From the NCBI RefSeq assembly GCF_042648805.1, contig NZ_JBHRXZ010000022.1, positions 1 to 64,000 on the forward strand: a stretch of 64,000 nt of DNA, in the 5' to 3' direction. Under the pieces are notes generated by a model. That model was not told where the DNA came from. It saw nothing but the letters and a program-made list of their open reading frames with translations, and did no database searches. Positions 27,197 to 38,882 of the stretch are shown piece by piece. Source of the DNA: Azomonas tarimensis. Its GTDB lineage: Bacteria; Pseudomonadota; Gammaproteobacteria; Pseudomonadales; Pseudomonadaceae. How positions within the stretch are numbered: position 1 is the stretch's first letter; each line of letters starts with the position of its first letter. The position numbers and the translations under genes were made by a program.

Positions 27197-28090
27197 ATGG
27201 ACCTCAAACAGCTTCGCTTTCTGCTGGCACTCGACGAAACCCGCCACTTCGGCCAGGCGGCGGCGCGCTGCCACGTTACCCAGCCCACTCTTTCAATGCG
27301 TCTGCGCAGCCTGGAAGACGAACTCGGCCTCGCGCTGGTTCGGCGTGGGCAACGCTTCGAAGGTTTCACTCCTGAGGGCAATCGCATCCTGGCCTGGGCG
27401 CGTACCCTGCTGGCCGCTCAGGATGCGCTGCTGGCCGAGGCGGCCGCCTGCCGCGGCCAACTGGTCGGCACCCTTCGCCTGGGTGTGGTGCCCCTGGCCG
27501 GCTTCGATCCAATGCGCCTGCTACGGCTGTTCGCCGACACCCACCCCGAGCTGCGCTTCCAGCTGTTCGCCTTGAGCAGCGAGCAGATCCTCCAGCGCCT
27601 GACCCGTAACGGCCTGGACCTCGGTCTCTCCTACCTCGACAGGCTCGACCCGGCCGCCTTCGAGGGGCTGGAGCTGGCGGAGACCCGTATGGGCCTTTTG
27701 CATCACAGCGGCCACTTTCCCATCGACCAACCCCGACTGTCCTGGGACGACCTCGCAGGCTATCCCCTCGGCCTGCTGACCGGCGGCATGCACTTTCGCC
27801 AGTCCATCGACCACGCGCTGCGCAGTCGGGGTCTGCAGCCTCAACTGCGGCTAGAGACCGATGCGGTGCATCAGTTGCTCCAGGCGGTCGATGCCGGCCT
27901 CTGCTGTGCAGTGATGCCCCTGGACAGCGGTCTCGATGAACTTACCCAAAGGCTCCGCCTGACGCCCATCGCCGAGGCCCACACGCTTGCGCCTCTCGGC
28001 CTGATCCTGCGCCGGGGTGATCCACGCTCGGCATTGGCCGACGCCTGCTTCGCCGAGGCGCACCGGTTACTGCAAGTCCAACGCATTTGA
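27197..28090 (+). CDS. LysR-family transcriptional regulator (OxyR-like length and N-terminus)
   Basis: A 297-residue LysR-type regulator: N-terminal winged HTH (DLKQLRFLLALDETRHFGQA, then QPTLSMRLRSLEDELG) followed by a periplasmic-binding-type effector domain (about 90-297). No CxxC or OxyR-type cysteine pair was seen in the effector domain. It lies 113 bases before fdhD on the same strand and is the likely regulator of the FdhD-molybdoenzyme pair downstream. Effector unknown. Confidence 0.85.
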   Translation: MDLKQLRFLLALDETRHFGQAAARCHVTQPTLSMRLRSLEDELGLALVRRGQRFEGFTPEGNRILAWARTLLAAQDALLAEAAACRGQLVGTLRLGVVPLAGFDPMRLLRLFADTHPELRFQLFALSSEQILQRLTRNGLDLGLSYLDRLDPAAFEGLELAETRMGLLHHSGHFPIDQPRLSWDDLAGYPLGLLTGGMHFRQSIDHALRSRGLQPQLRLETDAVHQLLQAVDAGLCCAVMPLDSGLDELTQRLRLTPIAEAHTLAPLGLILRRGDPRSALADACFAEAHRLLQVQRI

Positions 28091-28203
28091 AATTCGGCCA
28101 AGGCTGATAGACAGGCTCGATGACTTGATCGGTCGCAGCGATTGGACGGCTGCCGCCTCCGGCAACTAGGCTGTGGGGCATCCTGTCGCAGGAAATACCC
28201 CGC

Positions 28204-29019
28204 ATGCCGCGTCCGACTTCGCCCGCCCCGCCGCACCCGACCATAGCCACGCCGGCCGAGGGTTGCGGCTACATCGAGCTGGGTCCTGAACAGCGCGGCG
28301 CCAGCGTGCTGGCGGAGGAATGCGCGCTGGCGATCGCCTACAATGGGCTCAGCCAGGCGGTCATGATGGTCTCGCCGGAGGCACTGGAGGACTTCGCTGT
28401 CGGCTTCAGCCTGAGCAATGGCCTGATCGACAGCATCGATGAAATCTATGACCTGCGCCTGAGTGGAGAAGGCGCCGCCCGCCAGGCCGAACTCGAAATC
28501 AGCAGCCGGGCATTCTGGGCGCTCAAGCAACAGCGGCGGCAACTGCCTGGCAACAGCAGCTGTGGGCTCTGCGGAGTAGAGGCGCTGGAGCAGGCCCTGC
28601 CGCCGCTGACAAGTCTCGTCCCCAGCCCGCTGCCCCCGCCCGATCACCTGCACGACCTGCGCCAGCGTATCGGCCAGGCGCAGGCACTGGCCCGCCACAG
28701 CGGCGCCCTGCATGCCGCACTGCAGGTCGATGCGACAGGAGAGATCGTCCTCTGCCGGGAAGATATCGGCCGACACAATGCGCTGGACAAGCTGATCGGC
28801 GCCCTTCAACAACGCCCGCCGGTGCCAGGCGGCTTCGTGGTCCTCACCAGCCGCTGCTCGCTGGAGCTCATCCACAAGGCCGTCCGCGCCCGCCTCGGCA
28901 CCCTGGTCACCCTCTCCGCACCCTCCGCACTCTCTGTGCAGTGGGCACGCCGCCACGGGCTCAACCTGATCCACCTCCCCCACCACAGCCCACCGCGGGT
29001 CTACAGCCCTGCGCCCTGA
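28204..29019 (+). CDS. fdhD: Formate dehydrogenase accessory sulfurtransferase FdhD
   Basis: A 271-residue FdhD: SSCGLCGVEAL carries the Cys120-x2-Cys123 pair used to move sulfur from IscS to the molybdenum cofactor, and GRHNALDKLIG plus VLTSRCSLELIHKA are the conserved family segments. FdhD is needed to activate formate dehydrogenase-type molybdoenzymes, and the next gene, 15 bases downstream, encodes one. ATG 28204 follows CAGGAAA. Confidence 0.92.
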   Translation: MPRPTSPAPPHPTIATPAEGCGYIELGPEQRGASVLAEECALAIAYNGLSQAVMMVSPEALEDFAVGFSLSNGLIDSIDEIYDLRLSGEGAARQAELEISSRAFWALKQQRRQLPGNSSCGLCGVEALEQALPPLTSLVPSPLPPPDHLHDLRQRIGQAQALARHSGALHAALQVDATGEIVLCREDIGRHNALDKLIGALQQRPPVPGGFVVLTSRCSLELIHKAVRARLGTLVTLSAPSALSVQWARRHGLNLIHLPHHSPPRVYSPAP

Positions 29020-29034
29020 TCATCGAGAGCCGCC

Positions 29035-31365
<2,331 letters not shown>

Positions 31366-31395
31366 GTTGGCGCAGGCGCCTTACGTCAGAGGCGA

Positions 31396-33354
31396 TCAAG
31401 CTGTCCTGAACCGCCCCACCAGGCGCTGCTGCTGCTCAGCCAGGCGGGCCAGTTCCAGGCTGGTGGCGGCGGTCTGCTCGGCACCGGCGCTGACCTGGAT
31501 TGCCACGTCGTTGATGTCGACCACGTTGCGGTTGATGTCCTCGGCCACGGCGCTCTGCTCCTCGGCGGCCGAGGCAATCTGCATGTTGCGGTCGCTGATA
31601 CCGGCAACCCCCTCGGCAATCTCCGCCAGCAGCTTCCCGGCCCGGGTGACGTTGCTGGCGCCGGCCTGAGCCTTGGCAAGGGTTTCCTGCATGGAGCCGG
31701 TGGCGCGCTCGGCGCCCGCCTGCAACTGGTCGATCATTTGCTGGATATCGCCGGTGGATTCCTGGGTCTTCTGCGCCAGCGTGCGCACCTCCGAGGCCAC
31801 CACCGCGAATCCGCGCCCGTGATCGCCGGCCCGTGCGGCTTCGATAGCGGCGTTCAACGCCAGCAGGTTGGTCTGCTCGGCGATGCCGCGGATCACATCG
31901 AGCACTGAAGAGATAGAATCGCTCTGCTGCCTGAGATCCCCGATGATAACCGCGGTCTGGTTTGCCTGGGCCGAGAGTTGGCGAATGGTGTCGATGGTGC
32001 TTGCCACCTCGCTACTGCCTTGGGCGGCATTGCGATTGACCTGCAGAGACAGTTCCGCCGCATCGCTGGTGCTGCGCGCCACCTCCCTGACGGTGGCGCT
32101 CATCTCATTGATGGCGGTCACTACCAATTCGGTGCCCTGACGCTGGCGCTCCACGCTCTGGCTGGTCTGCAGGGTGACGGCGGAAGACTCCTCGGCCGCC
32201 GTCGCCACCTGGGCGGTGGCACTGCCGATGTCCTGCACCACCTCCCGAAGCTCCCGGGCCATGCGATTGAGGTTGGCCGAGATGGTGCCGAATTCGTCGC
32301 GCCCCTGGTAGGACACCTGCGCTGTCAGATCCCGTCCGGCCAGCGCCAACAGGCTGCGGTTCACTTGATCCACGGCCTGCTTGATGTTGCGGATGATCAG
32401 CCAGGACAGCACCGCTACGGCCACCAGGGCGCCGAGCACCGCAATGACAGTCAGCCACAACGCCCGGCTCGCCTCGTCGCGCGCCTGGGCGGCAGCTGCG
32501 CCGACCGCGCGCCCCAGTGCCTGCTCGACTTCACCGAGCAGGTCGATGCGCCGGGTTGCGGTCTCGAACCAGATCTCCGGCCTGACCCCAAGCGGTTGGC
32601 CCAGGGGGATCTCGTAGCCGAGCCGCTGCAGCCTGGCGACCTCTTCGGCGGCAGGCTGTTGCAGCTTCTCATCGAGCTGACGGACCAGGAATTCCGGTGA
32701 CGTACGCCGGAACGCCTCGGCGTAGGCATTGAATTCGCCCAGGTTACGACTGAAGGCCGACAGCGAATCGGCATCGAAGCGGTCCTGATTGAACACCACA
32801 CCCAAGAGCGCCCGCTCGCGTCCGGCGCGCTCCTTCATCTCGATGAAGTCGTTGAGCGAGCCCAGGGTGCGCGCAAGTTCGGCGTCACCGATACCGCGTT
32901 CCAGGGCATGGGTGTAATCGATAAGCACCTGGATGGTCTCGGTGTAGCGTGCCCCGGATTCTGGGCCGCTGAGGCTGTGAGCATCGATCCGGTTGCGTGT
33001 GGCCGGCAGCCCGTTCAGCACGAGCAATGCCTGTTGCGCAGCTGCGTCATCCACCGACAGGGCGCGAACGGCGGTGATCGCTTCGTCAGTCTGCTGGCGC
33101 AGGCGAACCACGGCATCGCCCATGGAGCGCCCCCCGCTGCCGAGAAACACCCCACTGGCGCCCCGCTCACGCTGCACGCTGGTAATCAGCTGACTGATGC
33201 GCTCCGCAACCGCCGTGGCCGCAAGAGTGCTGTCCATGTCACGAAGGGTCTGGTAGTTGCCAATCAGGTAGAGGCTGGCGAGCCAGAGAAAGCCAACCAG
33301 CGGAAATACCAGGATCAGCAAGAGCTTGAAGCTGAGGGAGATATTCCTGAACAC
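31396..33354 (-). CDS. Methyl-accepting chemotaxis protein with NIT sensor domain
   Basis: A 652-residue chemoreceptor: membrane helix near residues 8-30, a large periplasmic region with RISQLITSVQRERGASGVFL and ERAGRERALLGVVF typical of the NIT (nitrate/nitrite-sensing) domain, a second helix, HAMP, and the signalling domain with the hairpin IAEQTNLLALNAAIEAARAG. Start taken as GTG 33354, after GAGGTG; upstream in-frame codons to 33510 would put a long non-membrane stretch before the first helix. It is convergent with the molybdoenzyme gene, 30 bases apart. Confidence 0.85.
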   Translation of the reverse strand: MFRNISLSFKLLLILVFPLVGFLWLASLYLIGNYQTLRDMDSTLAATAVAERISQLITSVQRERGASGVFLGSGGRSMGDAVVRLRQQTDEAITAVRALSVDDAAAQQALLVLNGLPATRNRIDAHSLSGPESGARYTETIQVLIDYTHALERGIGDAELARTLGSLNDFIEMKERAGRERALLGVVFNQDRFDADSLSAFSRNLGEFNAYAEAFRRTSPEFLVRQLDEKLQQPAAEEVARLQRLGYEIPLGQPLGVRPEIWFETATRRIDLLGEVEQALGRAVGAAAAQARDEASRALWLTVIAVLGALVAVAVLSWLIIRNIKQAVDQVNRSLLALAGRDLTAQVSYQGRDEFGTISANLNRMARELREVVQDIGSATAQVATAAEESSAVTLQTSQSVERQRQGTELVVTAINEMSATVREVARSTSDAAELSLQVNRNAAQGSSEVASTIDTIRQLSAQANQTAVIIGDLRQQSDSISSVLDVIRGIAEQTNLLALNAAIEAARAGDHGRGFAVVASEVRTLAQKTQESTGDIQQMIDQLQAGAERATGSMQETLAKAQAGASNVTRAGKLLAEIAEGVAGISDRNMQIASAAEEQSAVAEDINRNVVDINDVAIQVSAGAEQTAATSLELARLAEQQQRLVGRFRTA

Positions 33355-33846
33355 GTGCGCTTGCACCTCATGAGTCTGCTTCGACAGGGTCGATGTGAAG
33401 GATTGGTTGATCGACGGCTCTACGACCGCTGCCATGCAACAGAACGGAAAGCTCGCCCTGGCGGCGGCCCAGGCGGGATAGCCATTGTCGTTATCGAGCG
33501 CACCCGGCATATCCTGAGCGCACAGTGCACCTGATCGATGGACGGTGCGGCGCTCAGTCAGCGGAGGGAACAGGCTTCGCCTTCCGAAGGCGATCGAGGG
33601 CTGGCTGATCGATCGCTATCCGTAAACCAGCCGGGTGAGCGTCGGCGAGCGCCGTACACATTTCACGTGCAGCTCCTGGCCGATCCGGGAGGAAGCTTCA
33701 TCACGGGGAACCGGCCACTGTCTCGGGACCGATCAAGGCCGGCGCGGAGCATTGAAATAAAATGTTTCAACGTGCTCGGTCAGGGCCCAAGAACTGGACG
33801 GGCGTTGCTGTACAGTAATTTTCCCTCCTTCAGCAATCCTGGCTCC
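33355..33846. other. Intergenic region between chemoreceptor and CNNM genes
   Basis: About 490 bases with divergent promoters expected at both ends. Open frames exist through it but have no recognisable domain. The last 120 bases are richer in A and T. The only clear structure is the inverted repeat at 33752-33770 listed separately. Confidence 0.45.
33752..33770. promoter_or_regulatory. Inverted repeat upstream of CNNM gene
   Basis: TTGAAA (33752-33757) and TTTCAA (33765-33770) form a perfect 6-bp inverted repeat with a 7-base A/T-rich spacer, 77 bases before the CNNM-domain gene. It may be an operator for a dimeric regulator; no regulator can be named. Confidence 0.35.
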
Positions 33847-34875
33847 ATGACTCTCCTGATAGCGTTCGCTGTCTTATCCATTCTTGTCTCATTCATCTGC
33901 TCTGTCCTTGAGGCTGCCCTTCTTTCACTGACCCCTAGCTTTATTGCTCATCAAAAGGCGGCAAAGCCAAAGCTTTATGAAAAGCTGAAGGCATTGAAAG
34001 ACAAGGTGGACCAACCGCTGGCGGCGATCCTGACGCTGAATACTGTTGCCCACACCGTTGGCGCAACGGGCGTGGGCGCACAAGTAACAGTCGTTTTCGG
34101 AAGTGGTTACCTGGGCATCGCCTCGGCAGTCATGACAATTCTGATCCTGGTACTGTCTGAAATCCTTCCCAAGACCATCGGCGCCCGCTACTGGCGTTCT
34201 CTGGCCCCTTACCTGCCGCCTCTGCTGAACAGCATGATCACGCTGCTCAAACCATTCATCCTGCTCTCCGACCGGATGATGAAGCTGTTCGGGGGCAAGG
34301 AGCCGGAGCACGACGTTCGTCAGGAAATCAAAGCGCTCACCATGTTGGGCCGTGAGTTGAACAAGCTCGACGAGGATGAACAACGCGTCATCAACAATAT
34401 CCTCGATCTGCATGAGATCAAGATTCGCGAGATCATGACGCCTCGGACAGTCTGCGATTATGCGCTGCCGAACGAGACCCTCGGCGCCTTCAAGGAGAAG
34501 GTGAGCCACAGCCAGTTCTCCCGTTATCCTGTGGTGGACGAGGACGAAACTCCGCTGGGGGTGGTTTTCCGTTACGACGCGCTGGCGGCTGCCGATGACG
34601 AAGCCCCGGTTTCGTCGATCATGAAACAGGTGAAGGTCGTCTCAGAGCTCATGAGCGTGGAAAGCCTCATGAGTCAGTTGTTGCATGAGCGTCAGCACAT
34701 GTGCATGGTGTACGACGAATTCGGAAGTTGGCGAGGCCTGGTCACCCTCGAAGACATTATCGAAAATATCCTCGGCAAGCCGATCATGGACGAAACCGAC
34801 GACATTCCGAATATGCGCCGGTTTGCAAAGCGCCGCTGGGAACACCGTATCAGAGCATCCAGGGAAGAGCGTTAG
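33847..34875 (+). CDS. CNNM/CBS-domain membrane protein (HlyC/CorC family)
   Basis: A 342-residue protein: CNNM (DUF21) membrane domain with about four helices at residues 1-150, then two CBS motifs (REIMTPRTVCDYALP near 200 and SVESLMSQLLHERQHMCMV near 270). A short GLVTLEDIIENILG closes the CBS pair; the C-terminal CorC domain is absent. Family members are linked to Mg2+/Co2+ handling. ATG 33847 begins exactly at the first helix (LLIAFAVLSIL); the preceding ribosome binding site is poor. Confidence 0.82.
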   Translation: MTLLIAFAVLSILVSFICSVLEAALLSLTPSFIAHQKAAKPKLYEKLKALKDKVDQPLAAILTLNTVAHTVGATGVGAQVTVVFGSGYLGIASAVMTILILVLSEILPKTIGARYWRSLAPYLPPLLNSMITLLKPFILLSDRMMKLFGGKEPEHDVRQEIKALTMLGRELNKLDEDEQRVINNILDLHEIKIREIMTPRTVCDYALPNETLGAFKEKVSHSQFSRYPVVDEDETPLGVVFRYDALAAADDEAPVSSIMKQVKVVSELMSVESLMSQLLHERQHMCMVYDEFGSWRGLVTLEDIIENILGKPIMDETDDIPNMRRFAKRRWEHRIRASREER

Positions 34876-35002
34876 TTGGGATGCGGGGCCCACAAGTCAT
34901 TGATAATACGCCTTGCCGCTCGGTCGAATTAACGCTGGCTGCGGCTTGGCCTTACGTCGGTTACCCGCTATCCCGCTTAGCGGAGGAGCCCCTCTGCAAC
35001 GA

Positions 35003-35950
35003 TTGACGCTCGAACGTCGCCAGGTATGGATCTATCTTTCAGCGATCGCCGGAGGCTTGCTGCTCGGCAGCCTTTGGCCAGGCGCCGCCCTGGCCTTCGA
35101 GAGCCTGCTGTGGCCGGCCCTGATGCTGCTGCTCTACGTCACCTTCGTCCAGGTTCCGCTGCTGCACCTGCGCGAGGCCTTTGCCGATCACCGCTTCGTT
35201 GCCGCGGTGCTGACGGGCAACTTCGTCCTTTTGCCCTTGGTGGCCTGGCTACTGGTCCAGTGGCTTCCGGCCGACCCGGCGGTGCGCCTTGGCGTATTGC
35301 TGGTGTTGCTGGTGCCCTGTACCGACTGGTTCATCACGTTCAGCCAGCTTGGCGGCGGTAATGTAGCGCGAGCGATGGCGGTGACCCCGCTCAACCTGGT
35401 GCTGCAGTTGCTACTGCTGCCGCTCTACCTATGGCTGATGCTTGGCGGCGAACTTCAGGCCTCGCTGGGCCCTGGCGACATCTGGCCGGCCCTGCTGGCG
35501 GTGACCCTGCCCCTGATCGCGGCCGCGCTTTCCGAGCGCTGGTTCGAGGCGCGACCGTCACGCCAGCGGCTGCGCGAAGGATTGGCCTGGGGCCCTGTTC
35601 CGCTGCTGGCGCTGGTGCTCTTGCTGGTCGCCGGCATGCAGGTCGGCGCGGTAAGCGACGCGCTGGCGCTGCTGCCTGTCCTGGTGCCGCTGTTCTCCGC
35701 CTTTCTGCTCATCGCCGCGCTGGTGGCCCGCTGGCTCAGCCGCTGCCTGGCGCTGCCGGTCGATCAGGCGCGCACGCTGGCCTTCAGCCTGGGCACGCGC
35801 AACTCCTTTGTCGTCCTGCCATTGGCTCTGGCGCTACCCGCCGGCTGGGAAGTCGCCGCGGTGGTCGTGGTGGTCCAGTCGCTGGTCGAGTTGCTCGGGA
35901 TGGTGTTCTGTCTCTGGTGGATACCGCGGCGCCTCTTTCGCGACAGCTGA
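35003..35950 (+). CDS. ACR3/bile acid:sodium symporter-like permease
   Basis: A protein of about 315 residues with ten hydrophobic helices. VPCTDWFITFSQLGGGNVARA is a hallmark of the ACR3 arsenite permease / SBF superfamily, and a second conserved stretch reads FSLGTRNSFVVLPLALA. Often labelled arsenic resistance protein in pseudomonads. No arsR, arsC or arsH is nearby, so an arsenic role is unproven. The start is uncertain: TTG 35003 (GGAGGAG at 34982-34988 is 14 bases away) or an upstream non-ATG codon. Confidence 0.75.
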   Translation: MTLERRQVWIYLSAIAGGLLLGSLWPGAALAFESLLWPALMLLLYVTFVQVPLLHLREAFADHRFVAAVLTGNFVLLPLVAWLLVQWLPADPAVRLGVLLVLLVPCTDWFITFSQLGGGNVARAMAVTPLNLVLQLLLLPLYLWLMLGGELQASLGPGDIWPALLAVTLPLIAAALSERWFEARPSRQRLREGLAWGPVPLLALVLLLVAGMQVGAVSDALALLPVLVPLFSAFLLIAALVARWLSRCLALPVDQARTLAFSLGTRNSFVVLPLALALPAGWEVAAVVVVVQSLVELLGMVFCLWWIPRRLFRDS

Positions 35951-35982
35951 GAAGAGCCGCTGCGGGGCCCTGAACGCCGCCG

Positions 35983-36879
35983 CTAGTCCCCCCCCTGGGC
36001 AAAGTTCGGCATGCTGTTCACCGCCTGGGCAAAATCGAAGGGGATCGACTCGACCTCCAGTCCGACGTTGCGCTGGACGACGAAATGCAGATGCGGTCCG
36101 GTGCTGTTGCCGGTGTTGCCGGAGCGCGCGATCAGCTGGCCGGCGGCGACCACCTGCCCTTCCCGGACCCTGACCGAGCCCTTCATCAGGTGCAGGTAGA
36201 CGCTCATGGTGCTGTCGTCGTGGAAGATACGGACAAAGTTGCCAGAAGGAACGGTACCGCGTCCGCTCTGCTGGTTTTCCACCTTGACCACGACGCCGCC
36301 GCGGGCCGCGATGATCGGCGTGCCTTCGGGCATGGCAATGTCGATAGCGTAGCGCCCCTTCGGGGTGAAGTGGCTGTACTGGCCGTTGGCACCCTGGGTC
36401 TGGCGAAACGGGCCGCCCTGCCAGGGCAGCGGGTAGCGGTAGGGCTTGGGAATGATCCGCGGATCGCCGAGGGCGTGGCGCAGCCTTGGGGTGTAGCGCA
36501 TCGGCTGGGAGGCGTCGCGCGGCGCCAGCGAGGCCAGGCGGATTTCACTGCGCGGGGCAACCACCCAGCGTATCGGCTGAGCGGGCACACCAACCACGTT
36601 CTGCGGATTTTCCAGCCTGAGCTCGACGTCGACCGGGGCATAGAGGTCGTTGCGTACCACCAGGGTCTCGCCAGCGGCGTGCTTGCGGGTTTCCAGCCGG
36701 ACCTGATTATCGGTGCGCTCGACCATGCGGTCACTGAACTGGAACACCTGGGCGCCGGGGCGGGCCTGGTCGCTGTAGGTCACCACGCCATTGGCGTCGG
36801 TGTACTTGTAGACGGTAATCGCCAGCGACGGGCCAGCCAGACTGGTCAATGCGCAGGCAAGCAATATACGACTGAGCAT
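35983..36879 (-). CDS. M23-family (LytM) metallopeptidase with DUF4124 N-terminus
   Basis: A 298-residue exported protein: signal peptide to about residue 20, a DUF4124-like segment (VYKYTDANGVVTYSDQARPG) and a C-terminal M23 domain with YAIDIAMPEGTPI and the HxH zinc motif in GPHLHFVVQRN. M23 enzymes cut peptidoglycan cross-links or act as amidase activators in the periplasm. Convergent with the ACR3-like permease gene. Confidence 0.87.
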   Translation of the reverse strand: MLSRILLACALTSLAGPSLAITVYKYTDANGVVTYSDQARPGAQVFQFSDRMVERTDNQVRLETRKHAAGETLVVRNDLYAPVDVELRLENPQNVVGVPAQPIRWVVAPRSEIRLASLAPRDASQPMRYTPRLRHALGDPRIIPKPYRYPLPWQGGPFRQTQGANGQYSHFTPKGRYAIDIAMPEGTPIIAARGGVVVKVENQQSGRGTVPSGNFVRIFHDDSTMSVYLHLMKGSVRVREGQVVAAGQLIARSGNTGNSTGPHLHFVVQRNVGLEVESIPFDFAQAVNSMPNFAQGGD

Positions 36880-37004
36880 GGCAGTGAAAGGTTCAAACGA
36901 AAGGACGAACGAAGGGTATCAGTGCGACAGGCAGACCGCGAGCCCGCGCCGCCTGCAGTTGTGATGTCGGTCAGCCCTGTCGCAGCTGGTCCGCCGAACG
37001 GTCG

Positions 37005-37907
37005 TCAGGCGCTCGGGGTGTAGTGCTTCTGGGTGCTGCCGGCGGCGATCAGCCTGGACAGGTAATCGAGCTTCTGCGGGTCGGCATCGACGAAACGGAA
37101 GGTCAGTTGCAGCCATTCGCTGTCGGCGTGCGGCTCCAGCGCGGCGACGGCATGAAGATAGCCATTGAGCCGGGCGGTCTCGGCGCGCTCACCCTGTTCC
37201 AGATCGAGCACCGCGCTCTCCAGCACCTGCGGCAAGGATTCGCCACGCTTGACCACCAGCAGCGCCTCCTTGAGGCTCAGCGCCTTGATGATGCAGGCCT
37301 GGGCCCCGCTCGCCAGGCGCAACTGACCCTGACCCCGTCCCTTGGGCGCCACCCTGGCTGGAGCGGAGCCAGTTGCCGGACTACTACCCGGCATGCCCGT
37401 GGCGGAACGCGTGGTAGCGGGCTTGACGGTCTCGGCCTTGCCAGCGGTGAGCGCGGCCAGCGAATCGTTGGCGATCCCGCTGGACAGCGCCTTGGACGCT
37501 GCGCTGGCGGCCAGCGCATCGAGCTTTCCGGTGCGGGACAAGGCCTTGCGGATCTTGCCGACCAGCTGTTCGTTGGAGAACGGCTTGCCGATGAAGTCGC
37601 TGACCCCGGACTGGATCGCCTGGACCACGTTTTCCTTGTCGCCCCGGCTGGTGACCATGATGAAGGGGACGCTTTTCAGGGCATCCTGGGCGCGGCACCA
37701 GGTCAGCAGCTCGAGGCCGGACAGCTCCGGCATCTCCCAGTCGCAGAGGATCAGATCGAAGCGGTCGCGGCCGAGCAACTGCTGGGCCTTGCGGCCGTTG
37801 ACCGCCTCCTCGACGACGATGCCGTGGAAGTGGCTGCGCAGGGCCTTCTTGACCAGATCGCGAATGAACGCAGCGTCGTCCACCACCAGCACACTGACCT
37901 TGCTCAT
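37005..37907 (-). CDS. Response regulator with PilZ-like C-terminus
   Basis: A 300-residue protein: CheY-like receiver domain at 1-125 (acidic pair Asp10-Asp11, phospho-acceptor Asp56 in LILCDWEMP, switch Thr/Ser in VTSRG, Lys in GKPFS), a low-complexity Ala/Ser/Thr/Pro linker (about 135-195), and a C-terminal region ending QLTFRFVDADPQKLDYLSRLI that resembles a PilZ-type domain. No DNA-binding motif is visible. It lies after phoU, the position of a response regulator next to phoU in other pseudomonads; no sensor kinase is adjacent. Confidence 0.82.
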   Translation of the reverse strand: MSKVSVLVVDDAAFIRDLVKKALRSHFHGIVVEEAVNGRKAQQLLGRDRFDLILCDWEMPELSGLELLTWCRAQDALKSVPFIMVTSRGDKENVVQAIQSGVSDFIGKPFSNEQLVGKIRKALSRTGKLDALAASAASKALSSGIANDSLAALTAGKAETVKPATTRSATGMPGSSPATGSAPARVAPKGRGQGQLRLASGAQACIIKALSLKEALLVVKRGESLPQVLESAVLDLEQGERAETARLNGYLHAVAALEPHADSEWLQLTFRFVDADPQKLDYLSRLIAAGSTQKHYTPSA

Positions 37908-38004
37908 CGACTACTCTCCTGACCGAGTAGGCAAGCATAGCCGGAAAGCGGGCCGCGCCAACAGGTCCGCTAGGGCGCGGCCGCGAACGAAACGGCAACA
38001 GCCC

Positions 38005-38727
38005 CTAGGAAGCGGGCCGGCCTTCTACTTCCTGCTTCATCTTTTCCAGGCCGATGTGCCGCACGTCGGTGCCGCGCACCAGGTAGATCACCAGCTCGGC
38101 GATATTGCGTGCGTGGTCGCCGATCCGCTCCAGGGAGCGCAGCGCCCAGATCACGTTGAGCACACGCGAGATAGAGCGGGGGTCTTCCATCATGTAGGTG
38201 ACCAGCTCGCGCAGGGCCGTCTTGTACTCGCGGTCGACGGTCTTGTCGTACTGGGCCACCGACAAGGCCAGGTCCACGTCGAAGCGGGCGAAGGCGTCCA
38301 GCGCCTCCTGGACCATCTTGCGCACCTGCTCACCGATGTGACGCACCTCGACGTAGCCACGCGGCGACTCACCCTCTTCGCTGAGCAGAATGGCGCGCTT
38401 GGCGATCTTGGTCGCCTCGTCACCGATGCGCTCGAGGTCGATCACCGATTTGGAAATGCTGATGATCAGCCGCAGATCCGACGCCGCCGGCTGGCGCCGG
38501 GCAAGGATCCGCACGCACTCCTCGTCGATATCGCGCTCCATCTGGTTGGTCAGCCGGTCGCCGTCGCGAACCTGCTCGGCCAGCCCGGAGTCGGCCTGGA
38601 CCAGGGCGGTCACCGCATCGTTGACCTGTTTTTCCACCAGCCCGCCCATGGCCAGCAGGTGGTTGCGGATTTCCTCGAGCTCGGCGTTGAACTGCTGGGA
38701 GATGTGTTGGCTATGGTTGTCTTTCAT
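38005..38727 (-). CDS. phoU: Phosphate signalling protein PhoU
   Basis: A 240-residue PhoU: two three-helix-bundle repeats, with the metal-binding DLERIGDEATKIAKRA and SLERIGDHARNIAELV motifs. PhoU links Pst transporter state to the PhoR kinase and represses the Pho regulon when phosphate is plentiful. Start at ATG 38727 with GGAG 6 bases before it; the longer frame runs into the repeat region upstream. Last gene of the pst unit. Confidence 0.95.
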   Translation of the reverse strand: MKDNHSQHISQQFNAELEEIRNHLLAMGGLVEKQVNDAVTALVQADSGLAEQVRDGDRLTNQMERDIDEECVRILARRQPAASDLRLIISISKSVIDLERIGDEATKIAKRAILLSEEGESPRGYVEVRHIGEQVRKMVQEALDAFARFDVDLALSVAQYDKTVDREYKTALRELVTYMMEDPRSISRVLNVIWALRSLERIGDHARNIAELVIYLVRGTDVRHIGLEKMKQEVEGRPAS

Positions 38728-38750
38728 CGTTCGCTCCGCGAAAAGCTGGA

Positions 38751-38822
38751 AGCTTGAAGCCAAAAGCTTGAAGCCGCTCTCTGTGTTGCCTTTCTTCCAG
38801 CTCAAGCTTCAGGCTTCAAGCT
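38751..38822. repeat. Dyad repeat between pstB and phoU
   Basis: AGCTTGAAGCC occurs twice in direct order (38751-38761 and 38765-38775) and once inverted as GGCTTCAAGCT (38812-38822). The RNA could fold into a long stem. It resembles the short intergenic repeats scattered in pseudomonad genomes and may stabilise or process the pst mRNA. Confidence 0.6.
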
Positions 38823-38882
38823 GGCCCCCGCGCCCTGGCGTAAAAGGAGGGCTGAAGCCCGCCCTACGACAGCCCGAAGCCC

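Noticed and set aside
35003..35950. Reading the ACR3-like gene as an arsenic-resistance determinant
   Set aside because: No arsR, arsC, arsH or ArsR site nearby; the superfamily also carries other substrates.
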